Made by a program: the position numbers and the translations under genes. Positions 8,701-17,700 of a DNA stretch of 64,000 nt are shown here, piece by piece. The first letter of the stretch is position 1, and each line of letters begins with the position of its first letter. The stretch is from assembly GCA_016715965.1 (NCBI GenBank), contig JADJXG010000001.1:3229501-3293500 (forward strand), in the 5' to 3' direction. Source of the DNA: Saprospiraceae bacterium (GTDB taxonomy: Bacteria > Bacteroidota > Bacteroidia > Chitinophagales > Saprospiraceae). The notes beneath the pieces were generated by a model. The model was not told the origin of the DNA. It worked only from the letters and a program-made list of their open reading frames with translations, and searched no databases.

Positions 8701-11096
8701 GCGTTTATCGCGCTACTGATATTTGCGGTAATTCTGCCACTTGTCTACAGGTGTTTACCGTGTTTGACAATGTTGCACCTTCACTTACCTGTAGAAATCT
8801 CACCATTTATGTGGATCAAAATGGAAATGCTACCTTAATCCCAAGTGCTGCTGTTGTCAACGTTTCAGACAACTGTACTCCGGCTGCTCAAATTACTCTT
8901 GGAGCAAGTACTACCAATTTCACCTGTGCCAATTTAGGCCCCAATCAGGTCACTATTTTTGCCACAGACGAATGCGCCAATGTGGGTATTTGTACCACTA
9001 CGGTTACCGTCTTGGATACGATAGCACCTGTCATTATGGGCTGTCCCATTAAGTCACCTGTGACCCTCAACCTGGGCCCCGGTGCCTGTGAAATCAGCTG
9101 GGATGTCCCTCCTTTTATGGCCATGGACAATTGTCTCGTGCCCAGTCGTCTGTTTGGTGCCAGAAACACCACCACCGTTTGTCTGCCTCCGGCCTCTTAC
9201 TGGTCTATCACAGGTGGAGCCAATAGCTGGGGTGTGATGTTTGACCTGGTCAATACCTCCGGTATGGCTTTAAATCTTCAATTGCTGGGTGAAAGGGCTT
9301 TTGCCAACGTGCCTCATAGAATTTGGTACCGTACCGCTCCGGGTGGCCATGCTCCTGTTCAGGGTACTCCTGCTGCATGGACCTTGTGCGCAACACGAAC
9401 CCCTCAGTTTGGTGCTCAATTTACTACCATCATTGACAGCTTTAATCTGATTACAGGTGTTGTGCGCGATACCATGGTCTCTTGTACAGGTACCCGCATT
9501 GACTCCTCTTCCGTAGGTTGTCTGACCATGTTACCCGGTGAAACCCGTGGTATTTACATACACGCTCCCGGTACTCCGGGCACCAACGCTTCCTTGTTTA
9601 ATGGGTGTACACCTGCTCAAATGGGAAATGCCCAGATCACCACTCCTTTGAATGGGGCCACTTATACAGGGGGTGAGTTTGCCGCTCCGTTTATCAACAG
9701 CTCCTTTGGATTTGGAGGTGCTAACTGGATTGGTGTCATTGGATACAATCTGGGAGCTTCCACCAACCTGGTACCGCTGGTGCAAACCTGTGGTGCTCCT
9801 TATGGACCGGGTTGTTTCTTCCCCATTGGCTGTGTCAGATTATGCTATGAGGCCCGTGATGCTGCCGGCAATGTAGGACGATGCGAATTCGAAGTATGCG
9901 TCAACGAATATTCCAATCCCATCAATGAGCTGGCTTGCAATGACCTCATCCAAATCAGTCTGGATGACAGTTGCAGGGCTACCATCCACCCAGACATGCT
10001 CCTGGAAGGAGGTCCTTATGCCTGTTATGACAACTACATTGTCACTGCAAGAGACTGGATCACCAATGCCATCATTGACAGAGACCCCAACAGACCGGGT
10101 GTCCAAATAGATCGTCGCGACATCGGTCGTGATTTGCGAATCACAGTCACCGATCCTCGCACCGGAAATAGCTGCTGGGGCAAAGCTACTGTCGAAGATA
10201 AGCTTGCACCAAAAATCAGTTGTTCTTTGACTTCAACTTTACTTTGCGGAGAGGATACCAGCCCGAATGGAAGTTCTGGACTACCATCCATAGAAGAAAA
10301 TTGTGGATCTTATTCGCTTACATATAGAGATCGGAGGATTCCTGGTGGTTGTGATCTTGGTTTTTCAGAAATCATTGAGAGGACTTGGTATGTTGAAGAT
10401 CAATACGGAAATAGGGGAGAGTGCATACAACAAATCACAGTTGCATTAGGCGATCTGGCCAGTGTGACCGTACCACCCAATTATGACAACATCGATCAGC
10501 CTATCCTTAACTGCGATGAGAAAATCGATCGCAACAAAAATATAGTTCCACACATGTTGGACAATCCTGTTTGTTTGGATGGATACATTCTGGACAGCGC
10601 TTACTGGCTGGCCAGACCCACCCAACTTGATCAGTATCCAAACAGGAGAATCCCAAGGGTTTTGGGATGGAATTGCATTGATGATCCTGCGGATGTCCAC
10701 TTTGGTCACCCCAGTCCGGATCCGGTGTATTATCCACAGCATCGCCTGTGGCAACCCAACAATCCTTTGTGTTGGGGACCTGACACCCACATCATGTGGA
10801 TTGGTACCGGACGTCCCGGTGGATCTACTTCCTGCCACAATTTGGCAGTCACCTACAAAGACATTGTTTTTGATCTGGCCACCCCGGATGTGATGCCGGA
10901 CCCATTGGCTGTTACAAAGTGCTGCGTCAGTGGACCGTCATGGATTGGTGTACCAGTCTGGTGGGCGGCCACAGCCAAATTATCAAGGTGGGCGACCTGG
11001 TTGGACCTCAGGTCTTGTATCCTGATTCCGTCAGAGTCAATATGGACAGCTATGTCTGTGCAGGACGCTGGGAAGTCTCTCCAGCATGGTTGTTAG
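2748..11096 (+). CDS. giant T9SS surface protein 1, 5' part (beta-helix, Ig-like, HYR); frameshifted
   Basis: The 5' part of a gene whose repaired product would have about 3,915 residues. Signal peptide at about residues 1-31. Residues about 35-830 are parallel beta-helix-like, with recurring YGIYN, IYNN and NTI-type rungs. Residues about 830-1840 hold several Ig/PKD-like domains with repeated CxG...YxWS and TTYTVTVTDxxGC patterns. Residues about 1840-2090 hold HYR-like domains (TCPANLNVSCAIDVPAP; FCPANQNLQCASQIP), and the shared tail starts near residue 2092. The frame is lost at 10882-10885, where copies 2 and 3 have five Cs and this copy has four; it then runs out of frame to a stop at 11096. 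As it stands the product lacks the dockerin-like, cohesin-like and sorting domains. No catalytic domain was recognised; adhesion or scaffold function is inference. Confidence 0.85.
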   Translation: MNSSLIHLRLLCKFCIIILITHLSVPLTVNSQVTISGGSTVNGVYPSISAAIIALNGAVISGPVVIDVNAGHSETSPSGGIEMTATGTMVNTITLKKFGAGINPKIIAYTGGTGTPTTVVQDGIFRLVGSDYVTIDGIDLEENSLNTTNPSTMEYGYSFFKASTSNGCHFNTIKNCTITLSHINNATSTLPATEGSRGIQVVNSTQIAQTTSLIPVSQAGANSNNKFHSNTIKLCNYGIVLSGYAAPSPFTLGDTLNDIGGSFFGTGNTILNFGGAPAATNPSAGIRAINQWGVNISYNTINNNDGTHTNHVTTFRGIYAQSGTSASANINFNHLDIKGGGTTSQLAIIENGIGATPAGNTVNIMNNVITGSYLTATSGAFYGIYNLSATAAVVNIVSNSISNTTYSSAGLTGTGVNYLIYNSANLSTMVLNIADNEIINHYRTGTSGGTTIGIYHVTGTTGMQVNVKRNTIEGLSIDGSGTTSTLYGIQTSTGTIRCDSNNVSYLTCFKTSGTSALYGIYNGSSPVDETYNYNEVNNLTHNGTGILYGIYAFTTTGIRTVRNNVIHSLRTGGTTISGIQMSSSVPTIFNNKIYNLESLSTGAPTVSGIMITSSTAGTIPIYNNLIGDLRAPNANTSIATAPSVRGINFTTTTSSTTLAVSYNTILLNAMSFGTNFGTAGIFHTTSTTATSAMLELNNNNIVNLSTPKGIGKTTAYQRSSATLTNFGTNSNRNNLYAGGVCNERLIFFDGTNSDSTLAQYQARVNPRDANSVSETPHFISTNGASANFLHIDQTKPTLLESGAAPIAGITNDFDGDTRNVTTPDIGGDEFLGSIPSACNGTPVSGTISSTPTSGCSGNKATLCVSGQSNTSGLSYQWKFSNNVGGPFDNIPCAKDKCYMTDTLSAGTYYFQLMVTCDASGLSSTTPTYTFVVNGSPTISVSPPAPSICSGSPVSLTASGAISYSWAPATGLNMTTGATVMANPIATTTYTVTGTDVNGCTGTQSVTVSVNPSPQISSVTAVPNPICIGGSTQLDLMDADTAYYILPIVYGVIDSTGWNAVNLVTAGIANIGLSAGTLDDGYWSGISIPFSFNLYGTLYNTAAVGTNGNLQLGTLATGGYNGVWPTATAPNGVIGGVHADLRMDNAATNVYYFTRGVSPNRQFILVVDNAGFFSGGGNASYQIVLNEFDYTVEIHTGLLTNTTTNKVQGIENGPGTVAAVVAGRNNTPTWSGIPDAYRFSRVKSYSWSPPTYLNNTTIKNPLGTGILNDISYTVTVTAPNGCTDTEDIDIIVNPKPTISCNETSGNLPNDCVICSGANASLTASGGVNYLWSNGGMTASIVVSPAMTTIYTVTVTDADNCTGTQSITVMVNANPNPSISPSNPQICPGESVQLNGSGGGSYLWSTGSTAPFILVSPITSTTYFLTVTNANGCSAIASATVNVKAGVTLDHSRIEPSTCQSQDGSIDLMVTAGQPPFSYNWFTPNGSGLVNGQEDQNGLSIGSYFVTVTSTNGCSATRQINLVGPGNCSVCPTIGGLSKSVNSICRSAPFTLTATGLVNMGTTYGITFKYSTTMLTGTEPYTMGSVIGTVPNGGLTMGGTQAVLNTASIPISGPVFLYAILSPTPTDPACRPSAANSVNVVSCNVIISDPCACLNNATTLTNGQFSETIKVTAPPGQIWRLTANTGLYTTSSPPPPGAPVLIPINTILTEMPINSDSSMYILAGRHVDAMGYNVTVSNTVTSSSISNTCYYPNPTINNLNARYCVTDPAFTLQGSAQLGDGSGPAMGVGTFRINGNIATIFNPGALGIGTHTVQYCFDAADGIPNGQHPGCNQCISQSVGIDGPPTITCPANLNVSCAIDVPAPNPALVTINSNPCPNPAMVVHVSDVISNQTCRDRFTLTRTYRATNPCCPNNPVTCTQIITVNDVTPPSPFCPANQNLQCASQIPPVNTASVITADGCGNAGIVVTHVSDTRVNETCPNRFTLNRVYRATDICGNSATCLQVFTVFDNVAPSLTCRNLTIYVDQNGNATLIPSAAVVNVSDNCTPAAQITLGASTTNFTCANLGPNQVTIFATDECANVGICTTTVTVLDTIAPVIMGCPIKSPVTLNLGPGACEISWDVPPFMAMDNCLVPSRLFGARNTTTVCLPPASYWSITGGANSWGVMFDLVNTSGMALNLQLLGERAFANVPHRIWYRTAPGGHAPVQGTPAAWTLCATRTPQFGAQFTTIIDSFNLITGVVRDTMVSCTGTRIDSSSVGCLTMLPGETRGIYIHAPGTPGTNASLFNGCTPAQMGNAQITTPLNGATYTGGEFAAPFINSSFGFGGANWIGVIGYNLGASTNLVPLVQTCGAPYGPGCFFPIGCVRLCYEARDAAGNVGRCEFEVCVNEYSNPINELACNDLIQISLDDSCRATIHPDMLLEGGPYACYDNYIVTARDWITNAIIDRDPNRPGVQIDRRDIGRDLRITVTDPRTGNSCWGKATVEDKLAPKISCSLTSTLLCGEDTSPNGSSGLPSIEENCGSYSLTYRDRRIPGGCDLGFSEIIERTWYVEDQYGNRGECIQQITVALGDLASVTVPPNYDNIDQPILNCDEKIDRNKNIVPHMLDNPVCLDGYILDSAYWLARPTQLDQYPNRRIPRVLGWNCIDDPADVHFGHPSPDPVYYPQHRLWQPNNPLCWGPDTHIMWIGTGRPGGSTSCHNLAVTYKDIVFDLATPDVMPDPLAVTKCCVSGPSWIGVPVWWAATAKLSRWATWLDLRSCILIPSESIWTAMSVQDAGKSLQHGC

Positions 11097-14000
11097 ACAA
11101 CTGCTCCAACGAGCTGCACTATAGCGTCGAAGTCGAACATGGCACTGTCCTGGGCAACGAAGCCACCGGTTATGTCGTCATCAACATGCCCGAGGGAATT
11201 CAATTCGCTTGGATTGTGGCTGAAGACTGCTGTGGTAACATCACCCGCAAACAGGTGGTCATCAATGTCGTGGACAGAGTTCCCCCAACTCCCATTTGTC
11301 GCACTTGGACGACCGTCAGCATCAATGGCAACCAAAGTCCTCTGGACAACTATGCCAGAATATATGCCCATGATCTGGACGAAGGCTCTTACGACAATTG
11401 TGCCCCTCATGTCTTCTTTAAAGTCATCCGTATGGCAGAACTTCTGGGTACCAACAACGGATCCAATTCCAACAATACCGTTGCCTGCAATGGCCGCAAC
11501 GGGGATGACAATCTCACCCTCGCTGGCAATCAGGTCTATTTTGATGATTTCACTGACTTCTGCTGTGCAGATGTAGGACAGAGAGTCATGGTCGTTCTCA
11601 GGGTCTTTGACATCGATCCGGGGGCCGGACCCGTCACTCCGGTCAGAATGACCAGCACCGCTCAGCCGCTCCACGGTCGTTTCAGCGATTGTATGGTCGA
11701 AGTAGAAGTTCAGAACAAAGCCGTTCCTACCGTGATCGCTCCTCCAAATATCGTCGTCAGCTGCTGGTTCTGGTTTGATATTGCCAAGCTCACCAATCCC
11801 AATGATGAAACTTTCGGTAAAGTCGTCACTGACCTTACCCTCAGAAGAAAGGTGGTTACAAAAGATCTCGTTTGCTATAAGTATTGCGAACGAAATGACT
11901 ATACGGGTTATCCGGGTTTTGTACCGAGCAATCAGGTGCCTAAACCAGCTCCAAATCAAGCCTGCGAGTTCTATTGGCAGTATTTTGACAGCGCTCACTG
12001 GGACCGCAAATACGAACTGGTCTGGGGATTTGATGGTTACGTCCTGGCTCCTTGCGGTGCCACCCCTACCATCACCGTCAACGATCTGCGCGAATGCGGA
12101 CAAGGTATCATCCAACGAATCGTCAGCGCTACAGGACCCAACAACATCAATGTCACCGCCATTCAGACCATCTGGGTGGTTGACTGTGATCCTTTCTATA
12201 TCGACGATGCCACTTGCAATGATCCTCGCTTCAGCGATGTCATCTGGCCAAATGGTATCTGCACACAGACTCCGGTCACCCTCAATGGTTGTGGAGCGGA
12301 CATCAGCCCGGACAATCCTCAATTGGGTCGTCCGCAAATTATCAACAACGCTGATGACAATTGCGCTTTGATTTCGGTAGAATACCACGATGAGGTCTTT
12401 ACCATCGAACCCGATGCTTGTATGAAAATCCTGCGCACCTGGACCATCATCGACTGGTGTCAGTACGATCCTTTCATCGATGCCGACAACGGAAGATGGC
12501 AAAGACTGCAAGTCATCAAAGTCAGAGATCAGGACAAACCGGTGGTCAGCTGCAACGTAGGACCATGTGAACCGGCAAGCATACACCCAACCCTGGGTGT
12601 TTGTGTAGGACACATCAGCCTCAGCGCAGATGCCACGGACAACTGTACTCCCGTTGACTGGTTGTTCTGGGAATACAAAATAGATGCCTACAACGATCGC
12701 AAAGGAGTCCACGGAGGTTGGGACTTCAGAGTCGGTACCCTCACTCAAAAACAATTCAACGCAGGGGATACCGTAGAATACAGCCACAATCCTTTTGCCG
12801 ACAACCCGCGCAATCCGTTTAATGCCAGCGGCACTTATCCGATCGGTATCCACAGAATCAACTGGTATGTCGAAGACGGTTGCGGTAATGTAGGTACCTG
12901 CGAAACCCTGTTTGAAATCAGAGATTGCAAGGCACCAACACCTTACTGTCTGACGGGTATCATCACCGTACCTATGCCCAGCAGCGGATGTGTCAGCATC
13001 TGGGCCAAAGACCTGGATAAAGGAAGCTTTGACAACTGCACCCCTCAGGACAGACTCTTGTTCTTCTTTGACAACGACATCAATAAAACAAGCATTGATG
13101 TGTGCTGTGAGGACTTTGTCAATGCAAGGGTAGACGATGAGCTGATTTTGAGTGTAGAAATGTGCGTACAGGATGAAGAAGGCAACAGAGATTGTTGCAT
13201 CACCACCATCGTCATTCAGGACAATCAGGACCTGTGTCCCAACGGAGGTAGCTTCGGTAAAGTAACAGGTGCCATCCTCACTTCCAGCGGACAGGGTACC
13301 GATGAAACTCAGGTCGAACTCAAAAAAGCAGGACAGATCATGAAAGACGTCCATACCTCCGGGGATGGCAAGTATGCCTTCTATTCCCTGGATATGTATC
13401 AGGATTATGTGATCAAACCTTCCAGAGACGACGACCATCTCAATGGGGTGACTACCGCTGATATCATCAGGATTCAAAAACACATCCTGGGACAGGAAAC
13501 CATCTCTGATCCTTATCTGCTCATCGCTGCGGATGTCAATAAATCCAATAGCGTCACCAGTGCTGATATCACTGAAATCAGAAAACTCATCCTCGGCAGC
13601 ATCAGCCGGTTTGCCAAAGTCCCTTCCTGGACATTTGTTCCAAAAGACTTTGTCTTCCCTGATCCGGCTCAACCTTTCCAATATGAGGCCTATGGTAAAG
13701 TCAAACTCGATGATCCAAACATGACCCTCGACTTCGTCTCCATCAAAATGGGCGATGTCACCAACAGCGCACGTGCCAACGCTCATGCAGGCATTAGCGC
13801 CAGAACTGCTGGTAAACTCATTTTGGAATTCGACGATGCTCTAATTCAGGCCGGACAAAGCTACAAGCTGATCCTGCGAAGCAGCAACTTCCGACAAATC
13901 AAGGGTATGCAATACACCCTTCGCTTCGACCACCAGGCTCTCCAGTTTGAGGACATTCAGGGAATCCTATTGGAAATCAACCAGACAAACCTGGGTCTCA

Positions 14001-14494
14001 CCAAATTACAACAGGGTGTCATCTCCCTGAGCTGGAATAACAAGGAAGCCCTCAGTGCCAAGCCTCAGGATGCTTTGTTCGAATTCCACTTTACCGCCAA
14101 ACGAAACGGACGTCTCAGCGAATTGATACACATCAACAGCGACCTGACCAGGGCTGAAGCATATCTTGAAAATGCCGATGTTCTCGATGTCACCCTCCTG
14201 GCCAGAAACGGTCTGACAACTTCCTCTACTGCCTTGTTTGATTTGTATCAGAATGAACCCAATCCTTTTGACAAACTAACCAACATCAGATTCATGTTGC
14301 CAAAAGATGGACCCGTCACCCTGACCGTCTATGACATCTCAGGTAAAGTCCTCAGGGTCATACAACAAAACGCAGTCAAAGGACTCAATCAGCTGACTTT
14401 GCAAAAATCTGAACTCGGTGCTTCAGGGGTCTTGTATTACCAACTCGATGCAGACCAACACACCGCCACCAGAAAACTCATCGTCATCGATTAG
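10919..14494 (+). CDS. giant T9SS surface protein 1, 3' part (HYR, dockerin-like, cohesin-like, sorting domain)
   Basis: The continuation of the 2748 gene in the next frame. The nominal GTG at 10919 is only where this open frame begins and is not a believable start. It encodes the last ~1,190 residues of the shared tail: HYR/Cys-rich modules, then a segment GKYAFYSLDMYQDYVIKP resembling a carboxypeptidase-regulatory fold. A dockerin-type pair follows (GVTTADIIRIQKHILG and DVNKSNSVTSADITEIRKLI), then a cohesin-like strand set (GKLILEFDDALIQAGQSYKL ... MQYTLRFDHQALQFED). It ends with a T9SS type A sorting domain (YQNEPNPFDKLTNIRF ... RKLIVID). The region has no other disruption, so the split is either very recent or an assembly error. 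Without it the 5' product could not be sorted by T9SS. Confidence 0.85.
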   Translation: MLRQWTVMDWCTSLVGGHSQIIKVGDLVGPQVLYPDSVRVNMDSYVCAGRWEVSPAWLLDNCSNELHYSVEVEHGTVLGNEATGYVVINMPEGIQFAWIVAEDCCGNITRKQVVINVVDRVPPTPICRTWTTVSINGNQSPLDNYARIYAHDLDEGSYDNCAPHVFFKVIRMAELLGTNNGSNSNNTVACNGRNGDDNLTLAGNQVYFDDFTDFCCADVGQRVMVVLRVFDIDPGAGPVTPVRMTSTAQPLHGRFSDCMVEVEVQNKAVPTVIAPPNIVVSCWFWFDIAKLTNPNDETFGKVVTDLTLRRKVVTKDLVCYKYCERNDYTGYPGFVPSNQVPKPAPNQACEFYWQYFDSAHWDRKYELVWGFDGYVLAPCGATPTITVNDLRECGQGIIQRIVSATGPNNINVTAIQTIWVVDCDPFYIDDATCNDPRFSDVIWPNGICTQTPVTLNGCGADISPDNPQLGRPQIINNADDNCALISVEYHDEVFTIEPDACMKILRTWTIIDWCQYDPFIDADNGRWQRLQVIKVRDQDKPVVSCNVGPCEPASIHPTLGVCVGHISLSADATDNCTPVDWLFWEYKIDAYNDRKGVHGGWDFRVGTLTQKQFNAGDTVEYSHNPFADNPRNPFNASGTYPIGIHRINWYVEDGCGNVGTCETLFEIRDCKAPTPYCLTGIITVPMPSSGCVSIWAKDLDKGSFDNCTPQDRLLFFFDNDINKTSIDVCCEDFVNARVDDELILSVEMCVQDEEGNRDCCITTIVIQDNQDLCPNGGSFGKVTGAILTSSGQGTDETQVELKKAGQIMKDVHTSGDGKYAFYSLDMYQDYVIKPSRDDDHLNGVTTADIIRIQKHILGQETISDPYLLIAADVNKSNSVTSADITEIRKLILGSISRFAKVPSWTFVPKDFVFPDPAQPFQYEAYGKVKLDDPNMTLDFVSIKMGDVTNSARANAHAGISARTAGKLILEFDDALIQAGQSYKLILRSSNFRQIKGMQYTLRFDHQALQFEDIQGILLEINQTNLGLTKLQQGVISLSWNNKEALSAKPQDALFEFHFTAKRNGRLSELIHINSDLTRAEAYLENADVLDVTLLARNGLTTSSTALFDLYQNEPNPFDKLTNIRFMLPKDGPVTLTVYDISGKVLRVIQQNAVKGLNQLTLQKSELGASGVLYYQLDADQHTATRKLIVID

Positions 14495-14575
14495 TCCCGT
14501 GGATCAAAAAGGGTAGATAGGACCCACTGAATCAGCTCGCTATTCTTAGAGCATTCACCAAAACTCAACTCAAAT

Positions 14576-14606
14576 AAAAAAGCCTCCACTATGGAGGCTT
14601 TTTTTT
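14576..14606 (+). terminator. intrinsic terminator of giant gene 1
   Basis: A-run, then AGCCTCC, loop ACTAT, then GGAGGCT and a run of eight Ts. The stem extends through the A/T flanks, so it may work in both directions. The same hairpin follows giant genes 2 and 3. Confidence 0.9.
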
Positions 14607-14752
14607 ATATAAAAATATTTGGTCAATTGAAATTATTGTATTTTTGAGGGTAAATATTTGAATTTTAATATATTAGATTATTTTATAATTTATATACATA
14701 TTGTTTTTCAAGTATTTTGCGAAGCATTTACTAAACCAAACCAACCAAACTC

Positions 14753-17700
14753 ATGAACTTACAGTTTACTGTATTTAGTAGAATCAAAGGAATTACCCAG
14801 CTATTTTTGATTTTCTGCTCAATTATTTTTAACTTACATTCTAGTTTTTCTCAGACCACTGTATGCTTTAACTACACGGGGGCAATGGAAACCTGGACCG
14901 TTCCAGCGAATGTAACCTCTGTATTTATTGAAGCATATGGAGCACAAGGTGGATCAAACCCACTGGGAGTTGTCGGAGGATTAGGAGGTTTTGCCTCTGG
15001 AAATCTTGCTGTTTCTCCAGGTAATGTGCTTAATATATTTGTAGGTGGAACTGGCTTACCTACCACAACTGTTAATTCGTTCAACGGTGGATTTAACGGA
15101 GGAGGTAGTGGAGGAACTACTACAGCAACCAATGTAAATCCACGTGGCGGTGGCGGTGGCGGAGCTTCTGATGTGAGATTCGGAGGCATTGCTTTGGCAA
15201 ACCGCGTAATAGTTGCTGCTGGTGGAGGTGGTGCTGGTGGAAATAGAGTTCAAAGTATAGGTAGAGGAACAGGCGGCGGCGGCGGCGGCGGATACTATGG
15301 CGGCGGTGGTGGCGCTGGTTGGCCCGGAACTCTTCCAGGAGGAGCAAATCCAACTGGCGGAACACAAATTGCTGGTGGAGCTGGTGGTGTTTCAACTTTT
15401 AATGTTGCATACAATGGTTTTCCCGGAGCTCTTGGTACAGGAGGAAATGGGGGTATAGAAGTAGCATCCGGTCAAGGTGGATCCGCAACAGCCACTTCTG
15501 GTGGTGTTGGAGGCGGACTTATTGGTGCCAACGGAACTTATGTTACCAATTGGTGTGGTGCTTCTGGAGCGGGTGGCTCAAGTTATATTGATGGAGTTAC
15601 TGGTGGTGTTACAAACTCAGGCGTCAGGTCTGGTAATGGACAAATTTGTATCACCTATACCACAGGTAATCCTCCTCCTCCTCCAGGTAACTTTCCTTCG
15701 ATTAGTTGCCCAGCAAACATCAATGTATCTTGTGCTATTGATGTACCCGCTCCGAATATTAATTTGCCCTTGGTGAATGGTGGCTGTGAGACCCCATTAA
15801 TGGTGACTCACAGAAGAGATTCCATTACCAATCAAACCTGCAGAGACAGATTTATTGTTCACAGAATTTATCGTGTGACGGATCCTTGTAATAATTTTTC
15901 AGAATGTATCCAAACCATTACGGTTAATGATGTAACCTCCCCATCACCATTCTGTCCGGCAAATCAAAATTTTCAATGTGCTTCACAAATTCCAATACCC
16001 AATCCTGCCAGTGTTATTACAGCCGATGGATGTGGTAACTCTGGAATTACCGTAACCCATGTAAGTGATACCCGAGTCAATGAAACTTGTCCAAATCGAT
16101 TTACCCTGAACCGCGTTTATCGCGCTACTGATATTTGTGGTAATTCTGCCACTTGTTTGCAGGTGTTCACCGTGTTTGACAACACAATTCCTTCCGTTAC
16201 CTGCCGAAACCTCACCTTATATATTGGTCCAAATGGACTTGCTGTTCTGAATCCAGTGGATGCTGTTGTAAGTGTCAGTGAAAATTGCACACCTACTGCA
16301 CAATTGGTATATGGTGCAAGCACTACCGACTTTACTTGTGCCAATTTAGGGCCCAATCAAGTCACTATAACCGTTAGAGATGAATGTGCGAATACAGGAA
16401 CTTGCGCTGCAACAATTACTGTATTGGACACCGTAGCACCTGTCATTATGGGCTGTCCCATTAAGTCACCTGTGACCCTCAACCTGGGCCCCGGTGCCTG
16501 CGAAATCAGCTGGGATGTCCCTCCTTTTATGGCCATGGACAATTGTCTCGTGCCCAGTCGTCTGTTTGGTGCCAGAAACACCACCACCGTTTGTCTGCCT
16601 CCGGCCTCTTACTGGTCTATCACTGGTGGAGCCAATAGCTGGGGTGTGATGTTTGACCTGGTCAATACCTCCGGTATGGCTTTAAATCTTCAATTGCTGG
16701 GTGAAAGGGCTTTTGCCAACGTGCCTCATAGAATTTGGTACCGTACCACTCCGGGTGGCCATGCTCCTGTTCAGGGTACTCCTGCTGCATGGACCTTGTG
16801 CGCAACTCGCACCCCTCAGTTTGGTGCTCAATTTACTACCATCATTGACAGCTTTAATCTGATTACAGGTGTTGTGCGCGATACCATGGTCTCTTGTACA
16901 GGCACCCGCATTGACTCCTCTTCCGTAGGTTGTCTGACCATGTTACCCGGTGAAACCCGTGGTATTTACATACACGCTCCCGGTACTCCGGGCACCAACG
17001 CTTCCTTGTTTAATGGATGTACACCTGCTCAAATGGGAAATGCCCAGATCACCACTCCTTTGAATGGGGCCACTTATACAGGGGGTGAGTTTGCCGCTCC
17101 GTTTATCAACAGCTCCTTTGGATTTGGAGGTGCTAACTGGATTGGTGTCATTGGATACAATCTGGGAGCTTCCACCAACCTGGTACCGCTGGTGCAAACC
17201 TGTGGTGCTCCTTATGGACCGGGTTGTTTCTTCCCCATTGGCTGTGTCAGATTATGCTATGAGGCCCGTGATGCTGCCGGCAATGTAGGACGATGCGAAT
17301 TCGAAGTATGCGTCAACGAATATTCCAATCCCATCAATGAGCTGGCTTGCAATGACCTCATCCAAATCAGTCTGGATGACAGTTGCAGGGCCACCATCCA
17401 CCCAGACATGCTCCTGGAAGGAGGTCCTTATGCCTGTTATGACAACTACATTGTCACTGCAAGAGACTGGATCACCAATGCCATCATTGACAGAGACCCC
17501 AACAGACCGGGTGTCCAAATAGATCGTCGCGACATCGGTCGTGATTTGCGAATCACGGTCACCGATCCTCGCACCGGAAATAGCTGCTGGGGCAAAGCTA
17601 CTGTCGAAGATAAACAAGCTCCCATTCTTACCTGTCCTCCAAATATCACTGTGACTTGTGCAGAAGGCACCTCACCTGCAGTAACGGGCGTTCCCAGTGT

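Larger units (their letters stand above)
9022..14606 (+). repeat. copy 1 of the 5.6-kb near-identical tail plus terminator
   Basis: Direct repeat with 16434-22018 and 25629-31214. By eye only about two dozen substitutions separate the copies, mostly synonymous. Copy 1 also has one replaced HYR-sized island (10200-10446) and one missing C (10882-10885). Identity continues past the stop codon to the terminator hairpin. Copies 1 and 3 remain very similar leftward to about 8690 and 25300. Confidence 0.95.

Noticed and set aside
11093..13786. Long antisense open frames (about 890-897 codons) inside each tail copy (also 18524-21196 and 27719-30391)
   Set aside because: Their sequence is low in recognisable domains and they follow from the codon bias of the sense gene. 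Presence in all three copies is expected because the DNA is nearly identical.
15120..15320. Possible CRISPR-like or microsatellite array in the GGCGGC/GGTGGA repeats
   Set aside because: The repeats are codon-level glycine repeats in frame with the head of giant gene 2 and have no spacer structure.
14872..15395. Several Pro/Ser/Arg-rich open frames opposite the glycine-rich head of giant gene 2
   Set aside because: They are antisense shadows of GGC/GGT/GGA glycine repeats; the sense frame continues cleanly through the region.
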